The notes under the pieces: generated by a model
What the model saw: the letters and a program-made list of their open reading frames with translations, nothing else
The model's database searches: none
What the model was told of the DNA's origin: nothing
Assembly: GCF_016773205.1 (NCBI RefSeq)
Contig: NZ_JAETWB010000001.1
Coordinates: forward strand, 1,339,490 to 1,403,489
Reading direction: 5' to 3'
DNA from: Belnapia arida
GTDB lineage: Bacteria; Pseudomonadota; Alphaproteobacteria; Acetobacterales; Acetobacteraceae
Length of the DNA stretch: 64,000 bases
Position numbers and translations under genes: made by a program
Part shown: one piece after another, positions 8,308 through 17,159 of the stretch
Layout of the letters: each line of letters begins with the position of its first letter
Numbering within the stretch: position 1 is the stretch's first letter

Positions 8308-10085
8308 TGGTGCCGGCGGCCTTCACCTTTCCGGCGCTCGGCGAGTTCTACGCAAACGGCGGCAGCCCGGTGGCGGTGGCAGAGGCGGCGCTCGCCCGGA
8401 TTGCGGAGTGGGACGACCCGGCGCTGTTCCTGGCGCGGGCGCCGGACGAGGCCGTGCTGGCGCGGGCCGCGGCGCTGGCGGCGGAGGGGCCGCAGGGGCG
8501 GCCGCTCTTCGGCCTGCCCTTCGTGGTGAAGGACAATATCGATTGCGCGGGGCTGCCGACGACGGCGGCCTGCCCGGACTATGCCTATACGCCGGCGGCG
8601 GACGCGCCGGCGGTCGCCCGGCTGCTGGCGGCGGGGGCGGTGCTGCTGGGCAAGGTCAATCTCGACCAATTCGCCACGGGGCTGAACGGGACGCGGAGCC
8701 CGCATGGCACGCCGCGCAACCCGGTGGTGCCGGACTGCATCCCGGGCGGCTCCTCCTCCGGCTCGGCCGCGGCGGTGGCGGCAGGGATCGCGGCCTTCTC
8801 GCTCGGGACGGATACGGCGGGCTCGGGGCGGGTGCCGGCCATGGCGTGCAACATCGTCGGGCTGAAGCCGAGCCTCGGGCTGGTGCCAACCGCAGGGGTG
8901 GTGCCGGCCTGCCGGTCGCTCGATTGCGTCTCGGTCTTTGCGCTGACCGTCGCGGATGCCTCTGCCGTGCTGGAGGTGATGGCGGGGGTGGCGGGGGGGG
9001 ACCGGTATGGGCGCCCTGCCCCGGCCGGCTGGCGAGCGGGGCCGGTGGGGCAGCCCCATTGGCGGCTGGCAGCGCCGCTGCCGGGGCAGCTGGTCTTCGA
9101 TACGGGGGATGATGCGGCGCTCCATGAGGCGGCGCTGGCGCGGCTCGGGCCCGTGCGACGGGTGGATATCGCGCCCTTCCTCGATGTCGCGCGGCGGCTC
9201 TACGACGGGGCCTGGGTGGCGGAGCGGACGGCGGCGCTGCGGGGCTTCCTCGCCGAGCGGCCGGGGAGCGTGCATCCGGTGACGCGGGGCATCCTGGAGG
9301 CGGGGCTCGGCAGGCTGACCGTCGATGCCTGGGAGGATTTTCACGCCGCCGCCGAGGCCAAGCGGTTGGCGCGGCTGCTCTTCGCCAGTGTGGATGCGCT
9401 GGTGCTGCCGACGGCGCCGGGGGTGCCGGCGCTCGCCGATCTCGCCGCCGAGCCGGTGGCGGCGAACAGCCGGCTCGGGACCTACACCAACTTCGTCAAT
9501 ATCTGCGACCTGGCGGCGCTCGCTGTGCCGGTGGGGTTCCGCGGGGATGGACGGCCTTTCGGCGTGACGCTGGTGGGGCCGGCTTTTTCCGAGGCGCGGC
9601 TGGCGGGGCTGGGGGCCAGGCTGCATGCCGGGGCCGGTGTGGGGCTCGGCGCCATTGGCGGGGCTGTGCCGGCGGCGCCGGAGCCCCCTGCCCTCGCCTC
9701 CGACGAACTGCCGCTGCTGGCCATCGGCGCGCATATGGGGGGGTTGCCGCTCAATCCGCAGCTTGTGCGGCATGGCGGACGGTTTCTTGGCGAGGCGCGG
9801 ACGGCAGCGGTTTATCGGTTGCACGACCTCGGCGGACGGCCGGGGATGGTGCGGGTCGGCGAGGGTGGCGTCGCGGTTGCGGGCGAGGTCTGGGCGGTGC
9901 CGGCCGCTTCTGTGGGGCCGTTCCTGGCCGAGGTTCCGCCGCCGCTCGGCTTCGGGCGGGTGGAGATGGCGGACGGGTCGCGGCCGCTCGGCTTCCTCTG
10001 CGAGGCGGCAGGTGTCGCGGGGATGCCGGACATCTCGGCGATGGGCGGATGGCGGGCTTACCTGGCAGCGAAGGAGGGAGCGTGA
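8307..10085 (+). CDS. atzF: Allophanate hydrolase (AtzF type)
   Basis: A 592-residue protein with an N-terminal amidase-signature domain and a C-terminal domain of the allophanate-hydrolase type (from about residue 470, ELPLLAIGAHMGGLPLN onward). The Ser-cisSer-Lys triad is visible: Lys75 in VVKDNID, serines 149-151 in GGSSSGSA, and Ser173 in GTDTAGSGR. Allophanate hydrolase splits allophanate into two CO2 and two ammonia, the last step of urea-amidolyase, biuret and s-triazine pathways. Length and both domains match AtzF. There is no urea carboxylase beside it, so allophanate probably comes from another route. It is coupled to both neighbours by one-base overlaps. Confidence 0.9.
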   Translation: MVPAAFTFPALGEFYANGGSPVAVAEAALARIAEWDDPALFLARAPDEAVLARAAALAAEGPQGRPLFGLPFVVKDNIDCAGLPTTAACPDYAYTPAADAPAVARLLAAGAVLLGKVNLDQFATGLNGTRSPHGTPRNPVVPDCIPGGSSSGSAAAVAAGIAAFSLGTDTAGSGRVPAMACNIVGLKPSLGLVPTAGVVPACRSLDCVSVFALTVADASAVLEVMAGVAGGDRYGRPAPAGWRAGPVGQPHWRLAAPLPGQLVFDTGDDAALHEAALARLGPVRRVDIAPFLDVARRLYDGAWVAERTAALRGFLAERPGSVHPVTRGILEAGLGRLTVDAWEDFHAAAEAKRLARLLFASVDALVLPTAPGVPALADLAAEPVAANSRLGTYTNFVNICDLAALAVPVGFRGDGRPFGVTLVGPAFSEARLAGLGARLHAGAGVGLGAIGGAVPAAPEPPALASDELPLLAIGAHMGGLPLNPQLVRHGGRFLGEARTAAVYRLHDLGGRPGMVRVGEGGVAVAGEVWAVPAASVGPFLAEVPPPLGFGRVEMADGSRPLGFLCEAAGVAGMPDISAMGGWRAYLAAKEGA

Positions 10086-10456
10086 TGGAAGTCGATCTGC
10101 CGGATGTACTGGCCGAGATGCAGGCGGCCTTCGCCGAGTACGAACGGGCGCTCGTCACCAACGATGTGCCGGTGCTGCAGGCGCTGTTCCGGCGCGACGG
10201 GCGGACGCTGCGCTATGGGCCGGCGGAATGCCTCTATGGCTGGGAGGCGATTGCCGCCTTCCGCAGCGGGCGCTCGCCGGTCGGGCTGGCGCGGGAGCTG
10301 GAGAATACTGTCATCACCACCTTCGGGCGCGACTTCGCCGTGGCCAACACGGAATTCATCCGGGCGGGGAAGCGCGGGCGGCAGAGCCAGACCTGGGTGC
10401 GCTTCCCCGAGGATGGCTGGCGGATCGTCGCCGCCCATGTGTCCTTGATAGGTTAG
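10085..10456 (+). CDS. AtzH-like protein (DUF3225, SnoaL-like fold)
   Basis: A 123-residue protein starting at the ATG that overlaps the atzF stop by one base. The sequence (LQALFRRDGRTLRYGPAE, then GWEAIAAFRSGRSP) matches the AtzH/HpxZ family of small NTF2/SnoaL-like proteins. These are found beside amidases of cyanurate and oxalurate breakdown; AtzH has been described as acting on the intermediate before allophanate formation. This supports a ureide or s-triazine-like substrate for the operon. It overlaps the end of the convergent M20 hydrolase gene by 4 bases. Confidence 0.82.
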   Translation: MEVDLPDVLAEMQAAFAEYERALVTNDVPVLQALFRRDGRTLRYGPAECLYGWEAIAAFRSGRSPVGLARELENTVITTFGRDFAVANTEFIRAGKRGRQSQTWVRFPEDGWRIVAAHVSLIG

Positions 10457-11655
10457 CCCTTCAGGTAGGTCTCAGCAGCGTCGGCGAGGATCTGGCAGCA
10501 GAGGGCGAGGTCCTCCTCCTTGGTGTCCTCGGCCCAGTGGTGGCTGATGCCGCCGATGGAGGGGGTGAAGAGCATCGAGACGGGCATGACGCGGGCGATG
10601 TACTGCGCATCGTGCCCTGCGCCGCTCGGCATGCGCTGCCAGAGGCCGGGGGCGTGGCGCTCGGCCGATGTGTCGAGGGCGGCCATCATCGCCGTATCGC
10701 AGGGCGCGGGAAGCGACTTGCTGATGTTGGTCAGCGTCGCCTCGCAGCGCTCGCGGCGGTTGCTCTCCTGCACGCAGGCGCGGAGGCAGGCCTCCATGCG
10801 GTCGAGCGTTGGCACGTCGATGTCGCGGAACTGGAAGAGGATGTCGGCGCGGCCGGGGATGATGCTCGGCGCGCCGGGCTCGACCGCGATGCGGCCGGTG
10901 GTCCAGGTGCTGCGGGTGCCGCAGGCCTTGGGCATCTCCTGGTCGATCATCGAGAGCAGGCGGACGGCGGTGAGGCCGGCATCGCGGCGCTCGGCCATCG
11001 TCGTGCCGCCGGCATGGTCCTGCATGCCTGCGATGGTGATGCGCCACTGCCAGATGGCTACGATGCCGGTGACCACGCCGGCGCGGAGGCCGGCCTTCTC
11101 CAGCTGCGTGCCCTGCTCGATATGCATCTCGAAGAAGCCCTTGTGGCGGCCGGGCTCCAGTTGCATCCGCGGCTTGCCCGCGAGGCCGGCGGCGGCCAGC
11201 GCCTCGCGCAGCGGCGTGCCGTCGTTGCGGCTGCGGCTGCGGTCGATCTCCTCCTCCGGAAGGGCGCCGATGATCGACTTGCTGCCGAGGAAGCCGCCCT
11301 CGAAATGCCCCTCCTCATCGGCGAAGGCGGCGACGTCGACGGGCAGGCCGGCGCGGGCCAGGGCGAGCGCGGCCATGACGCCGAGCGCGCCGTCGAGCCA
11401 GCCGGCCTGGTTCTGGCTCTCGATGTGGCTGCCGGCGAGGAGATGCGGGCCCGGGCCGCGATGGCGCCCATAGACATTGCCGATGCCGTCGATGCTCGGC
11501 TCCAGGCCGATCTCCGCCATGCGCTCCATCAGCCAGTGGCGGCTTTCCATATCCTCGGGCGAGTAGGTCGGGCGATGGACGCCGGTTTTGTACGCGCCGA
11601 TCCTGCGCAGCTCGTTGAGGTCGCGGAGGAAGCGGTCGGCGTCGATCTGCGGCAT
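10453..11655 (-). CDS. M20 family Zn-dependent amidohydrolase (hydantoinase/carbamoylase type)
   Basis: A 400-residue protein from the ATG at 11655. Metal-binding motifs of the N-carbamoyl amino acid amidohydrolase/ureidoglycolate hydrolase branch are present: GSHIESQNQAGWLDG, ADEEGHFEGGFLGS, MHIEQG and SGAGHDAQ. Such enzymes release carbamate or ammonia from N-carbamoyl amino acids, allantoate or ureidoglycolate. The motif usually reads GSHxD, and here it is GSHIE; the metal-binding His and the later Asp are kept. It is convergent with the importer-atzF operon and likely acts on a ureide of the same pathway. Confidence 0.88.
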   Translation of the reverse strand: MPQIDADRFLRDLNELRRIGAYKTGVHRPTYSPEDMESRHWLMERMAEIGLEPSIDGIGNVYGRHRGPGPHLLAGSHIESQNQAGWLDGALGVMAALALARAGLPVDVAAFADEEGHFEGGFLGSKSIIGALPEEEIDRSRSRNDGTPLREALAAAGLAGKPRMQLEPGRHKGFFEMHIEQGTQLEKAGLRAGVVTGIVAIWQWRITIAGMQDHAGGTTMAERRDAGLTAVRLLSMIDQEMPKACGTRSTWTTGRIAVEPGAPSIIPGRADILFQFRDIDVPTLDRMEACLRACVQESNRRERCEATLTNISKSLPAPCDTAMMAALDTSAERHAPGLWQRMPSGAGHDAQYIARVMPVSMLFTPSIGGISHHWAEDTKEEDLALCCQILADAAETYLKG

Positions 11656-11893
11656 GGTGGTCCCCGGTTGCGGCGCCGCATGCTGGCGCCGGAGCCGGGG
11701 GCATGCAACGGGGCGGAGGAGGGCTGATATCGCCTGAGGAGCTTGTATGGACCATGCCGGTGGCGGCTCGGCCGGGCATCTGCCTGCCGCTTGGGCAGGC
11801 GCTGTCTCGTGGCGGCGGTTTCCCCGATGCCGCGGCCTTGCCGGGGACGGGGGCAGCCGCGACCATCGGCACATCGCCGCAGGAGAGCCGCCG
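11656..11893. promoter_or_regulatory. Divergent intergenic region, probable promoters
   Basis: These 238 bases separate the minus-strand amidohydrolase from the plus-strand Bug receptor and must carry the promoters for both. Open frames read through the region but show no protein-like pattern. I could not pick out confident -35/-10 boxes in this GC-rich DNA. An AGGAGAG site precedes the receptor start. Confidence 0.4.
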
Positions 11894-12865
11894 ATGACCG
11901 CCTTCGCCCCGACGCGCCGCGCCGCGCTCGCCGCGTTGCTCGCCACCCCTACCCTCGCGCGGGCGCAGGGCTGGGCGCCGAGCCAGCCGGTGCGGGTGAT
12001 CATCCCCTTCACGCCCGGCGGGACGATGGATCCGGTGGTGCGCATCGTGCAGAACCTGCTGTCGCAATCGCTCGGGCAGCCGGTGGTGATCGAGCACCGG
12101 CCGGGCGGGGCGACGGTGATCGGCACGCAGGAGGTGGCGCGTTCCGCCCCCGACGGCCACACCATGATCATGGTCGCCAACAGCTTCGCGGCGAATGTCA
12201 CGCTGCGGCCGAGCATGCCCTACAAGCCGCTGACGGATTTCGCGCCGCTGGTGATGGCGACCGTGGTGCCGCATGTGCTGGTGGTGCATCCCTCCGTCGC
12301 GCGGGATTTCGTCAACTTCCTCGAGGCCGGGCGCAAGCCGGGGCCGGGCTTCGCCTTCGGCTCCTATGGCATCGGCACCTCGAACCACCTCGGCGGTGAG
12401 CAATTCCGCGAGGTGGCGAAGCTCAACGCGACGCATGTGCCCTACAACGGCGCGCCACAGGCGACGACGGACCTGATCGGCAACCGGCTGCAATTCATGT
12501 TCGCCAACCTGCCGGACGTGATCCAGCCGGCGCAGCTCGGGCAGATGCGGGCCGTGGCCATCTCGGCCGAGGCGCGGGTCAAGGAGCTTCCCGATGTGCC
12601 GACGATGGCGGAGCTCGGCTTCCCGCTGGTGCTCTCCGACAGCTGGTTCGGGCTGGTCCTGCGCGCCGACGTGGCGGCGCCGGCGCGGGCGCGGCTGGAG
12701 GCCGCCTGGATCGAGGCGCTGAACCGGCCGGAGGTGAGGGGGCGGCTGGAGGAGCTGGGCTTCACCGTGCTGGCCCGGCCCGGCGCGCAGTTCGGCGAGG
12801 AGATCCTGCGCTATACCAGAACCTATGCGGAGGTGATCCGCGCCAATGGCATCAAGGTGGAGTAA
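11894..12865 (+). CDS. Tripartite tricarboxylate transporter receptor (Bug family)
   Basis: A 323-residue secreted binding protein. It opens with a twin-arginine-like signal (TRRAALAALLATPTLARAQ) preceded by an AGGAGAG site. The Bug signature is visible: VRVIIPFTPGGTMDPVVR near the N terminus, then YKPLTDFAPL and LPDVPTMAELG. Bug proteins bind carboxylates or other small metabolites in the periplasm. No TctA/TctB membrane subunits are nearby, which is common for orphan Bug proteins. It lies 4 bases upstream of the RidA gene. Confidence 0.88.
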   Translation: MTAFAPTRRAALAALLATPTLARAQGWAPSQPVRVIIPFTPGGTMDPVVRIVQNLLSQSLGQPVVIEHRPGGATVIGTQEVARSAPDGHTMIMVANSFAANVTLRPSMPYKPLTDFAPLVMATVVPHVLVVHPSVARDFVNFLEAGRKPGPGFAFGSYGIGTSNHLGGEQFREVAKLNATHVPYNGAPQATTDLIGNRLQFMFANLPDVIQPAQLGQMRAVAISAEARVKELPDVPTMAELGFPLVLSDSWFGLVLRADVAAPARARLEAAWIEALNRPEVRGRLEELGFTVLARPGAQFGEEILRYTRTYAEVIRANGIKVE

Positions 12866-12869
12866 GGGA

Positions 12870-13256
12870 ATGGAACCGCTAGAGCACATCTTTCCCGAGG
12901 GACAGCACGAGGTCCCGGCGCCGCTCTCGCCGGCGGTGAAGGTCGGCAATCTGCTCTTCGTCTCCGGCATCCCGGCCTATGCGGCGGGTGGGACGCTGGC
13001 CGTCGGCGACTTCACCGCGCAGATGACGCAGACCATGGCGAACATCACCGGCATCCTGGCCGCGGCCGGCGCGGGCTGGGACCGGGTGGCGAAGGTCAAC
13101 GTGTTGCTGACGCGGCGCGAGGACTTCGCCGAGATGAACCGGATCTACGCCGGGCACTTCCCCGAGGGGAAATACCCGGCACGGACCACGGCGATCGTCT
13201 ATTCGCTGCCGCGGCCCAACTTCCTGCTGGAGATCGAGTGCATCGCCGTTCTCTAG
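12870..13256 (+). CDS. RidA family reactive-intermediate deaminase
   Basis: A 128-residue YjgF/YER057c/UK114 protein. The catalytic arginine is Arg105 in YPARTTAIV, and the acidic residues in LLEIECIA near residues 121-123 match the RidA active site, so it looks catalytically competent. RidA proteins hydrolyse enamine/imine intermediates; related members (RutC, amidase-associated forms) occur in pyrimidine and ureide pathways. ATG 12870 was chosen because it follows the receptor stop by 4 bases. It ends one base before the convergent cyclase gene. Confidence 0.88.
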   Translation: MEPLEHIFPEGQHEVPAPLSPAVKVGNLLFVSGIPAYAAGGTLAVGDFTAQMTQTMANITGILAAAGAGWDRVAKVNVLLTRREDFAEMNRIYAGHFPEGKYPARTTAIVYSLPRPNFLLEIECIAVL

Positions 13257-14045
13257 CTAGTCGTCGATGATGGCGACCGCCCGCGTCCAGCCGGCAGAGC
13301 CGCGATGGACCTTGACCGGGAAGCAGACGACCTGGAAGCCGTCCGCGGGCAGGGCTTCCAGGTTGTGCAGCTTCTCGAGGTGCGAGTAGCCGACCTCGCG
13401 GCCGGCGCGGTGGCCTTCCCAGATGAGCGAGGCGTCGCCGCCCTCGGCGATCTTGCGCTTCGTGTGGCTGAAGGGGGCGTCCCAGGACCAGGCATCGGTG
13501 CCGACCAGGCGGATGCCCTGCTCCAGCAGCCAGAGGGTTGCCGCCTTGCCCATGCCGCAGCCGCGGTCGATGTAGTCATCCTCGCCATAGCGGATGCCGG
13601 CCGCGGTGTTGACGACGACGATCTCGAGTGGCCTCAACTCGTGGCCGATGCGCTTCAGCTCCGCCTCGACATCGCCGGGCTGGACGACATAGCCGTCCTC
13701 CATGTGCCGGAAGTCGAGCTTCACGGCGGGGTTGAAGCACCACTCCAGCGGCACCTCGTCGATGCGCCAGGAGGGCTCGCCGCCGGGCACCAGGCGCTCG
13801 TTCATGCGCGAGAAGTAGTGGTAGGGCGCGTCGAGATGGGTGCCGTTGTGGGTGCTGATCTCGACGCGCTCGACGGCGGCGTACTCGCCATTGGGCAGGG
13901 CGGAGACGGGGACGCCCATATAGGCCGCCATGCGCGGGGCGGACATGTGGTGGTCGACATACTCGATCTTCGGCAGCATCTCCGGCGGGTCGGAGCGGAT
14001 GCCCGCCTTGAGCGGGACGGAGATGTCGATGAAGCGGCGGGGCAT
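13257..14045 (-). CDS. Cyclase family protein (kynurenine formamidase/isatin hydrolase fold)
   Basis: A 262-residue metal-dependent hydrolase. The family motif HxGTHxDxPxH appears at residues 66-76 (HNGTHLDAPYH). Members hydrolyse cyclic or formyl amides such as N-formylkynurenine or isatin. The length is typical. It is 11 bases downstream of the SDR gene on the same strand, so the two are probably cotranscribed. With the alpha/beta hydrolase at 7465, the cluster holds two unrelated folds that can both act on formamides or cyclic amides. Confidence 0.85.
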   Translation of the reverse strand: MPRRFIDISVPLKAGIRSDPPEMLPKIEYVDHHMSAPRMAAYMGVPVSALPNGEYAAVERVEISTHNGTHLDAPYHYFSRMNERLVPGGEPSWRIDEVPLEWCFNPAVKLDFRHMEDGYVVQPGDVEAELKRIGHELRPLEIVVVNTAAGIRYGEDDYIDRGCGMGKAATLWLLEQGIRLVGTDAWSWDAPFSHTKRKIAEGGDASLIWEGHRAGREVGYSHLEKLHNLEALPADGFQVVCFPVKVHRGSAGWTRAVAIIDD

Positions 14046-14056
14046 GCGAGGTCTCC

Positions 14057-14842
14057 CTAGAAGAGCGAGTAGCCGCCGTCGATGACGAAGCTGTCGCCGG
14101 TGTGGAAGGCGCTGGCGGCGCTCATCAGGTAGACGCCGATGCCGCCGAAATCCTCGCCCGTGCCCCAGCGGCGCATCGGCACGCGGGGCAGGACGTTGCC
14201 GGCGAATTTCGGGTCGGCGACGGAGCGGGCGGTCATGTCCGTCTCGATCCAGCCGGGGAGGATCGCGTGGGCGCGGATGCCTTGGCGGGCCTGCTCGACC
14301 GCCAGCGCGCGGATCATCGAGACCATGCCGCCCTTCGAGGCGCCGTAATGCTCGTTGCGCGCCGCGCCCTCGATCGCGGCGAGCGAGGCGGTGCCGACCA
14401 GGACGCCGCCCTTGTCGCCCGCCTCGCCGCGGGCGCGCATGTGACGGACGGCGGCGCGGAAGGTGAGGAAGGCGCCGGTGAGGTTCACACGGATCACCCG
14501 GTCCCACTGTTCCTTCGTGCGCTCGGTGAAGGGGCCGGAGCGGCCGCCGGAGATGCCGGCATTGGCGAAGCAGCCATCGACGCGGCCGAGCTGCGCCAGC
14601 GTTTCGGCGAAGGCGGCCTCCACCTCGGCTTCCTCGCCGACATCGCAGCGGAGCGCCAGGACGCGGCGGCCGGTGGCGGCGAGGCGGGCGCGGGCGGCCT
14701 CGTTCTTCGCCTCGTTGGTGCCCCAGATGGCGATGTCGGCACCGGCCTGGGCGAGCGCCTCGGCCAGGCCGAGGCCGATGCCGCCATTGCCGCCGGTGAC
14801 GAGCGCCACCTTGCCTGTCAGGTCGAAGGGCGCGTAGGCCAT
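14057..14842 (-). CDS. Short-chain dehydrogenase/reductase
   Basis: A 261-residue classical SDR. The NAD(P)-binding motif TGGNGGIG is at residues 16-23, NAG lies in CFANAGISGG, and the catalytic YxxxK is in NEHYGASKGG. The C-terminal pattern IETDMT and VIDGGYS is usual for oxidoreductases of the FabG-like group. The substrate is unknown. It lies directly upstream of the cyclase-family gene, which suggests action on a hydroxy or keto acid linked to that pathway. Confidence 0.88.
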   Translation of the reverse strand: MAYAPFDLTGKVALVTGGNGGIGLGLAEALAQAGADIAIWGTNEAKNEAARARLAATGRRVLALRCDVGEEAEVEAAFAETLAQLGRVDGCFANAGISGGRSGPFTERTKEQWDRVIRVNLTGAFLTFRAAVRHMRARGEAGDKGGVLVGTASLAAIEGAARNEHYGASKGGMVSMIRALAVEQARQGIRAHAILPGWIETDMTARSVADPKFAGNVLPRVPMRRWGTGEDFGGIGVYLMSAASAFHTGDSFVIDGGYSLF

Positions 14843-14914
14843 GCTGGATTTCCTCCCCGGGATAGGGTCCGCAGGTTGCACCCTCTGCCGGGGGGCGCCA
14901 AGGAGGGCCCCGTC

Positions 14915-15238
14915 ATGCCGCAGATCACCTTCCTCCTGCCCGGTGGGGGCACGCAGACCCTGGAAGCGGGGGATGCGCCGACGGTGATGCATCTGGCGAT
15001 CCGCCACGACCTGCCCGGGATGCCGGCGGAATGCGGCGGGCAGCTCGCCTGCGCGACCTGCATGGTCGATGTGGCGGAGGCGTGGCGCGGGCGGCTGCCA
15101 GCGCCCTCGCCGGATGAGCTGGACATGATCGAGGATACGATCGGCAGCGTGCCTGAGGGGCGGCGGCTCTGCTGCCAAATCGCGGTGACGCCGGAGGTGG
15201 ATGGGCTGGTCGTCCGAATCCCCGGGCGGCAGGGCTGA
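14915..15238 (+). CDS. 2Fe-2S ferredoxin
   Basis: A 107-residue adrenodoxin/plant-type ferredoxin. Cluster cysteines are Cys40, Cys46 and Cys49 (CGGQLACATC) with the fourth at Cys87 in RRLCCQI; Cys86 beside it is extra. It probably transfers electrons to a monooxygenase or Rieske enzyme not encoded here. The Nudix gene begins 4 bases after its stop. Confidence 0.9.
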   Translation: MPQITFLLPGGGTQTLEAGDAPTVMHLAIRHDLPGMPAECGGQLACATCMVDVAEAWRGRLPAPSPDELDMIEDTIGSVPEGRRLCCQIAVTPEVDGLVVRIPGRQG

Positions 15239-15242
15239 ACCG

Positions 15243-15794
15243 ATGGCGGAAGAGCCGGAAATCGTCACCCTCAGCACCAGGGTGGTCTACGAGAATCGCT
15301 GGATGCGGGTGCGGGAGGATGCGATCCGGCGCCGGGACGGCTCGCACGGCATCTACGGCGTGATGGAGAAGGCGGATTTTGCTGCCATCCTGGCGCGGGA
15401 AGCGGATGGCGCGGTGCATCTGGTGGAGCAGTACCGCTACCCGATCGGGCGCCGAGTCTGGGAGCTGCCGCAGGGCGCCTGGGAGCAGATGCCGGCAGCG
15501 GATCCCCTGGAGGTGGCGCGGGGCGAGTTGCGCGAGGAGACGGGCCTGTCCGCCGCCCGGATGACCCATGCAGGAGATTTCTTCCAGGGCTACGGCCACT
15601 CGACGCAGATCTGCCACGTCTTCGTCGCCGAGGGTTTGAGCCGGGGCGAGGCGGCGCTGGAGGCGGAGGAGCAGGGGCTGGTGACGCGCTGCGTCCCGGC
15701 CGCTGAGTTCGAGCGCATGCTGCGCGAGGGCGAGATCGGCGACTCGACGACGCTCGCCGTGGTGGCGCTGCTGCGGGCGAAGGGGATGATCTAG
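15243..15794 (+). CDS. Nudix hydrolase, ADP-ribose pyrophosphatase-like
   Basis: A 183-residue protein with a Nudix box around GELREETGL (preceded by PLEVAR). The helix carries the E-x-x-E-E pattern, but the R-E order before it is altered by a Gly insertion relative to the consensus. The upstream VWELPQGAWE replaces the usual ELPAGxxE. VEQYRYPIGR is characteristic of the ADP-ribose/ADP-sugar pyrophosphatase branch. It is probably a nucleotide-sugar housecleaning enzyme; the exact substrate is unknown. It overlaps the SGNH gene at their convergent ends by 4 bases. Confidence 0.85.
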   Translation: MAEEPEIVTLSTRVVYENRWMRVREDAIRRRDGSHGIYGVMEKADFAAILAREADGAVHLVEQYRYPIGRRVWELPQGAWEQMPAADPLEVARGELREETGLSAARMTHAGDFFQGYGHSTQICHVFVAEGLSRGEAALEAEEQGLVTRCVPAAEFERMLREGEIGDSTTLAVVALLRAKGMI

Positions 15795-17104
15795 CGCAGG
15801 CCGGGCAGCAGCGCCCCGAGGTCGATGCTGTTCCCCATCGCCAGGTAGCCGGCGCGGTTGGGGTGGAGGCGGTCGCCGGGGCCGCCGGTGGTGCTGTCCG
15901 GCACCATTTCCGGGCGAAGGCCGCCGGTCGCCGGGTCTAGGGTCGCGGCGTCGAAGTCGATCACCGCGTCGAAGACCCCGCCGTTGCGGATGAAGTCGTT
16001 GAGAGCACTGCGCTTCTCGTCCTGCTCGCGAAAGCCGTGCGCCTGGCCCTCGGTGCCGAGGGCGGAGGTGACTGTCGCGCCGATCACCCGGACGCCGGGG
16101 ACGCCGGCGCGGAGCCTGGCAACGGTGTCGCGCATGGCGGCCTGCACCGTCCCCACCTCCGCATTACCGTTGCGGCTGAAGTCGTTGATGCCCTCCAGCC
16201 AGACCACCGTGGTGACGCCGGAGAGAGAGAGCACGTCGCGCTCCAGCCGCTGGCCCGCGGCGGGGCCGCCGGGGAAGGGCCGCTGCGGCGAGTATTCGGC
16301 GGGACCGGCGATCTGGTTGCCGCCGATTCCGGCATTGACCACGGCGACGCGGTTGCCGAAGCGGGCGACGAGGCGGCGGTTGAGCACGTCGGGCCAGCGG
16401 TCGTCGCCGTTCAGCGTGCTGGCGGTGCCATCGGTGATGCTGTCACCGAAGCAGAGCACGACGGGCGTGCCGGCCGGCGCACGGACATCGAGCGCGTCGA
16501 GGAAGAACCAGCTCGCCGTGCTGAAGGGAAAGGCCCCCTCGCCTTCCTCATGGCCGACCGAGCCGGCGCCGGGCGGGGTGGCGTAGGAGGTCTGCAGGGC
16601 CTTGGCGTGCCAGGTCATCGGCCCGCTCTCGCCGGCGACATGCAGGCTGACGGCGAGCTTGCGCCCCTGCATCGTCCCGGCACCCGCCTCCGGGACGAAG
16701 GCCAGGGCGACCGGGTCGCTCCAGGCGCTGTCGCCCGGTGGCAGGGTGAGCGAGTCGCGGCCGGCGAAGCGGACCGGTTGGTTGCTGCCGGGGACCAGCG
16801 TGGCACCACCGAGTTGCAGGCCGATCTGGACGCCGTCCAGTGTCAACGGCCTGGTGCCGAAGGCGTTGGAGAAGCGCAGGCGGACTTCCCTGCCCCAGAG
16901 GCTCGGGCGCAGGACGAGGCGTAAGGTCTGGTCGCTCGCGCCGCGGGCCGGGTCGGGAAAGGCGAAGCGCTGGTCGGGTTGGGCGGAGGGGTTGCCGGTA
17001 GGATAGGGCCCCTGGACGGAGGCGGCCCAGCTCGTGGCCCAGCCTTGGGCCCCCGCGGGCGTGGCGAGACTCATGGCAACGAGCAGCGCGGCGACGAGGC
17101 GCAT
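15791..17104 (-). CDS. SGNH/GDSL hydrolase, secreted
   Basis: A 437-residue protein. The start at 17104 was chosen because it opens on a clean signal peptide (MRLVAALLVAMSLATPAGAQ); an upstream extension to 17209 reads proline-rich noise. The SGNH blocks are visible: CFGDSITDG (Ser), GIGGNQ (Gly), GINDFS (Asn) and GDRLHPNRAGY (Asp/His). The long N-terminal beta-rich region suits extracellular esterases acting on polysaccharide acetyl or lipid esters. The substrate is unknown. Confidence 0.88.
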   Translation of the reverse strand: MRLVAALLVAMSLATPAGAQGWATSWAASVQGPYPTGNPSAQPDQRFAFPDPARGASDQTLRLVLRPSLWGREVRLRFSNAFGTRPLTLDGVQIGLQLGGATLVPGSNQPVRFAGRDSLTLPPGDSAWSDPVALAFVPEAGAGTMQGRKLAVSLHVAGESGPMTWHAKALQTSYATPPGAGSVGHEEGEGAFPFSTASWFFLDALDVRAPAGTPVVLCFGDSITDGTASTLNGDDRWPDVLNRRLVARFGNRVAVVNAGIGGNQIAGPAEYSPQRPFPGGPAAGQRLERDVLSLSGVTTVVWLEGINDFSRNGNAEVGTVQAAMRDTVARLRAGVPGVRVIGATVTSALGTEGQAHGFREQDEKRSALNDFIRNGGVFDAVIDFDAATLDPATGGLRPEMVPDSTTGGPGDRLHPNRAGYLAMGNSIDLGALLPGLR

Positions 17105-17159
17105 CCGGGTCTCTCCTGGCGTGGGGGCCAGTCTGCGGGGCGGCCGGAGGTGCGTCCAG

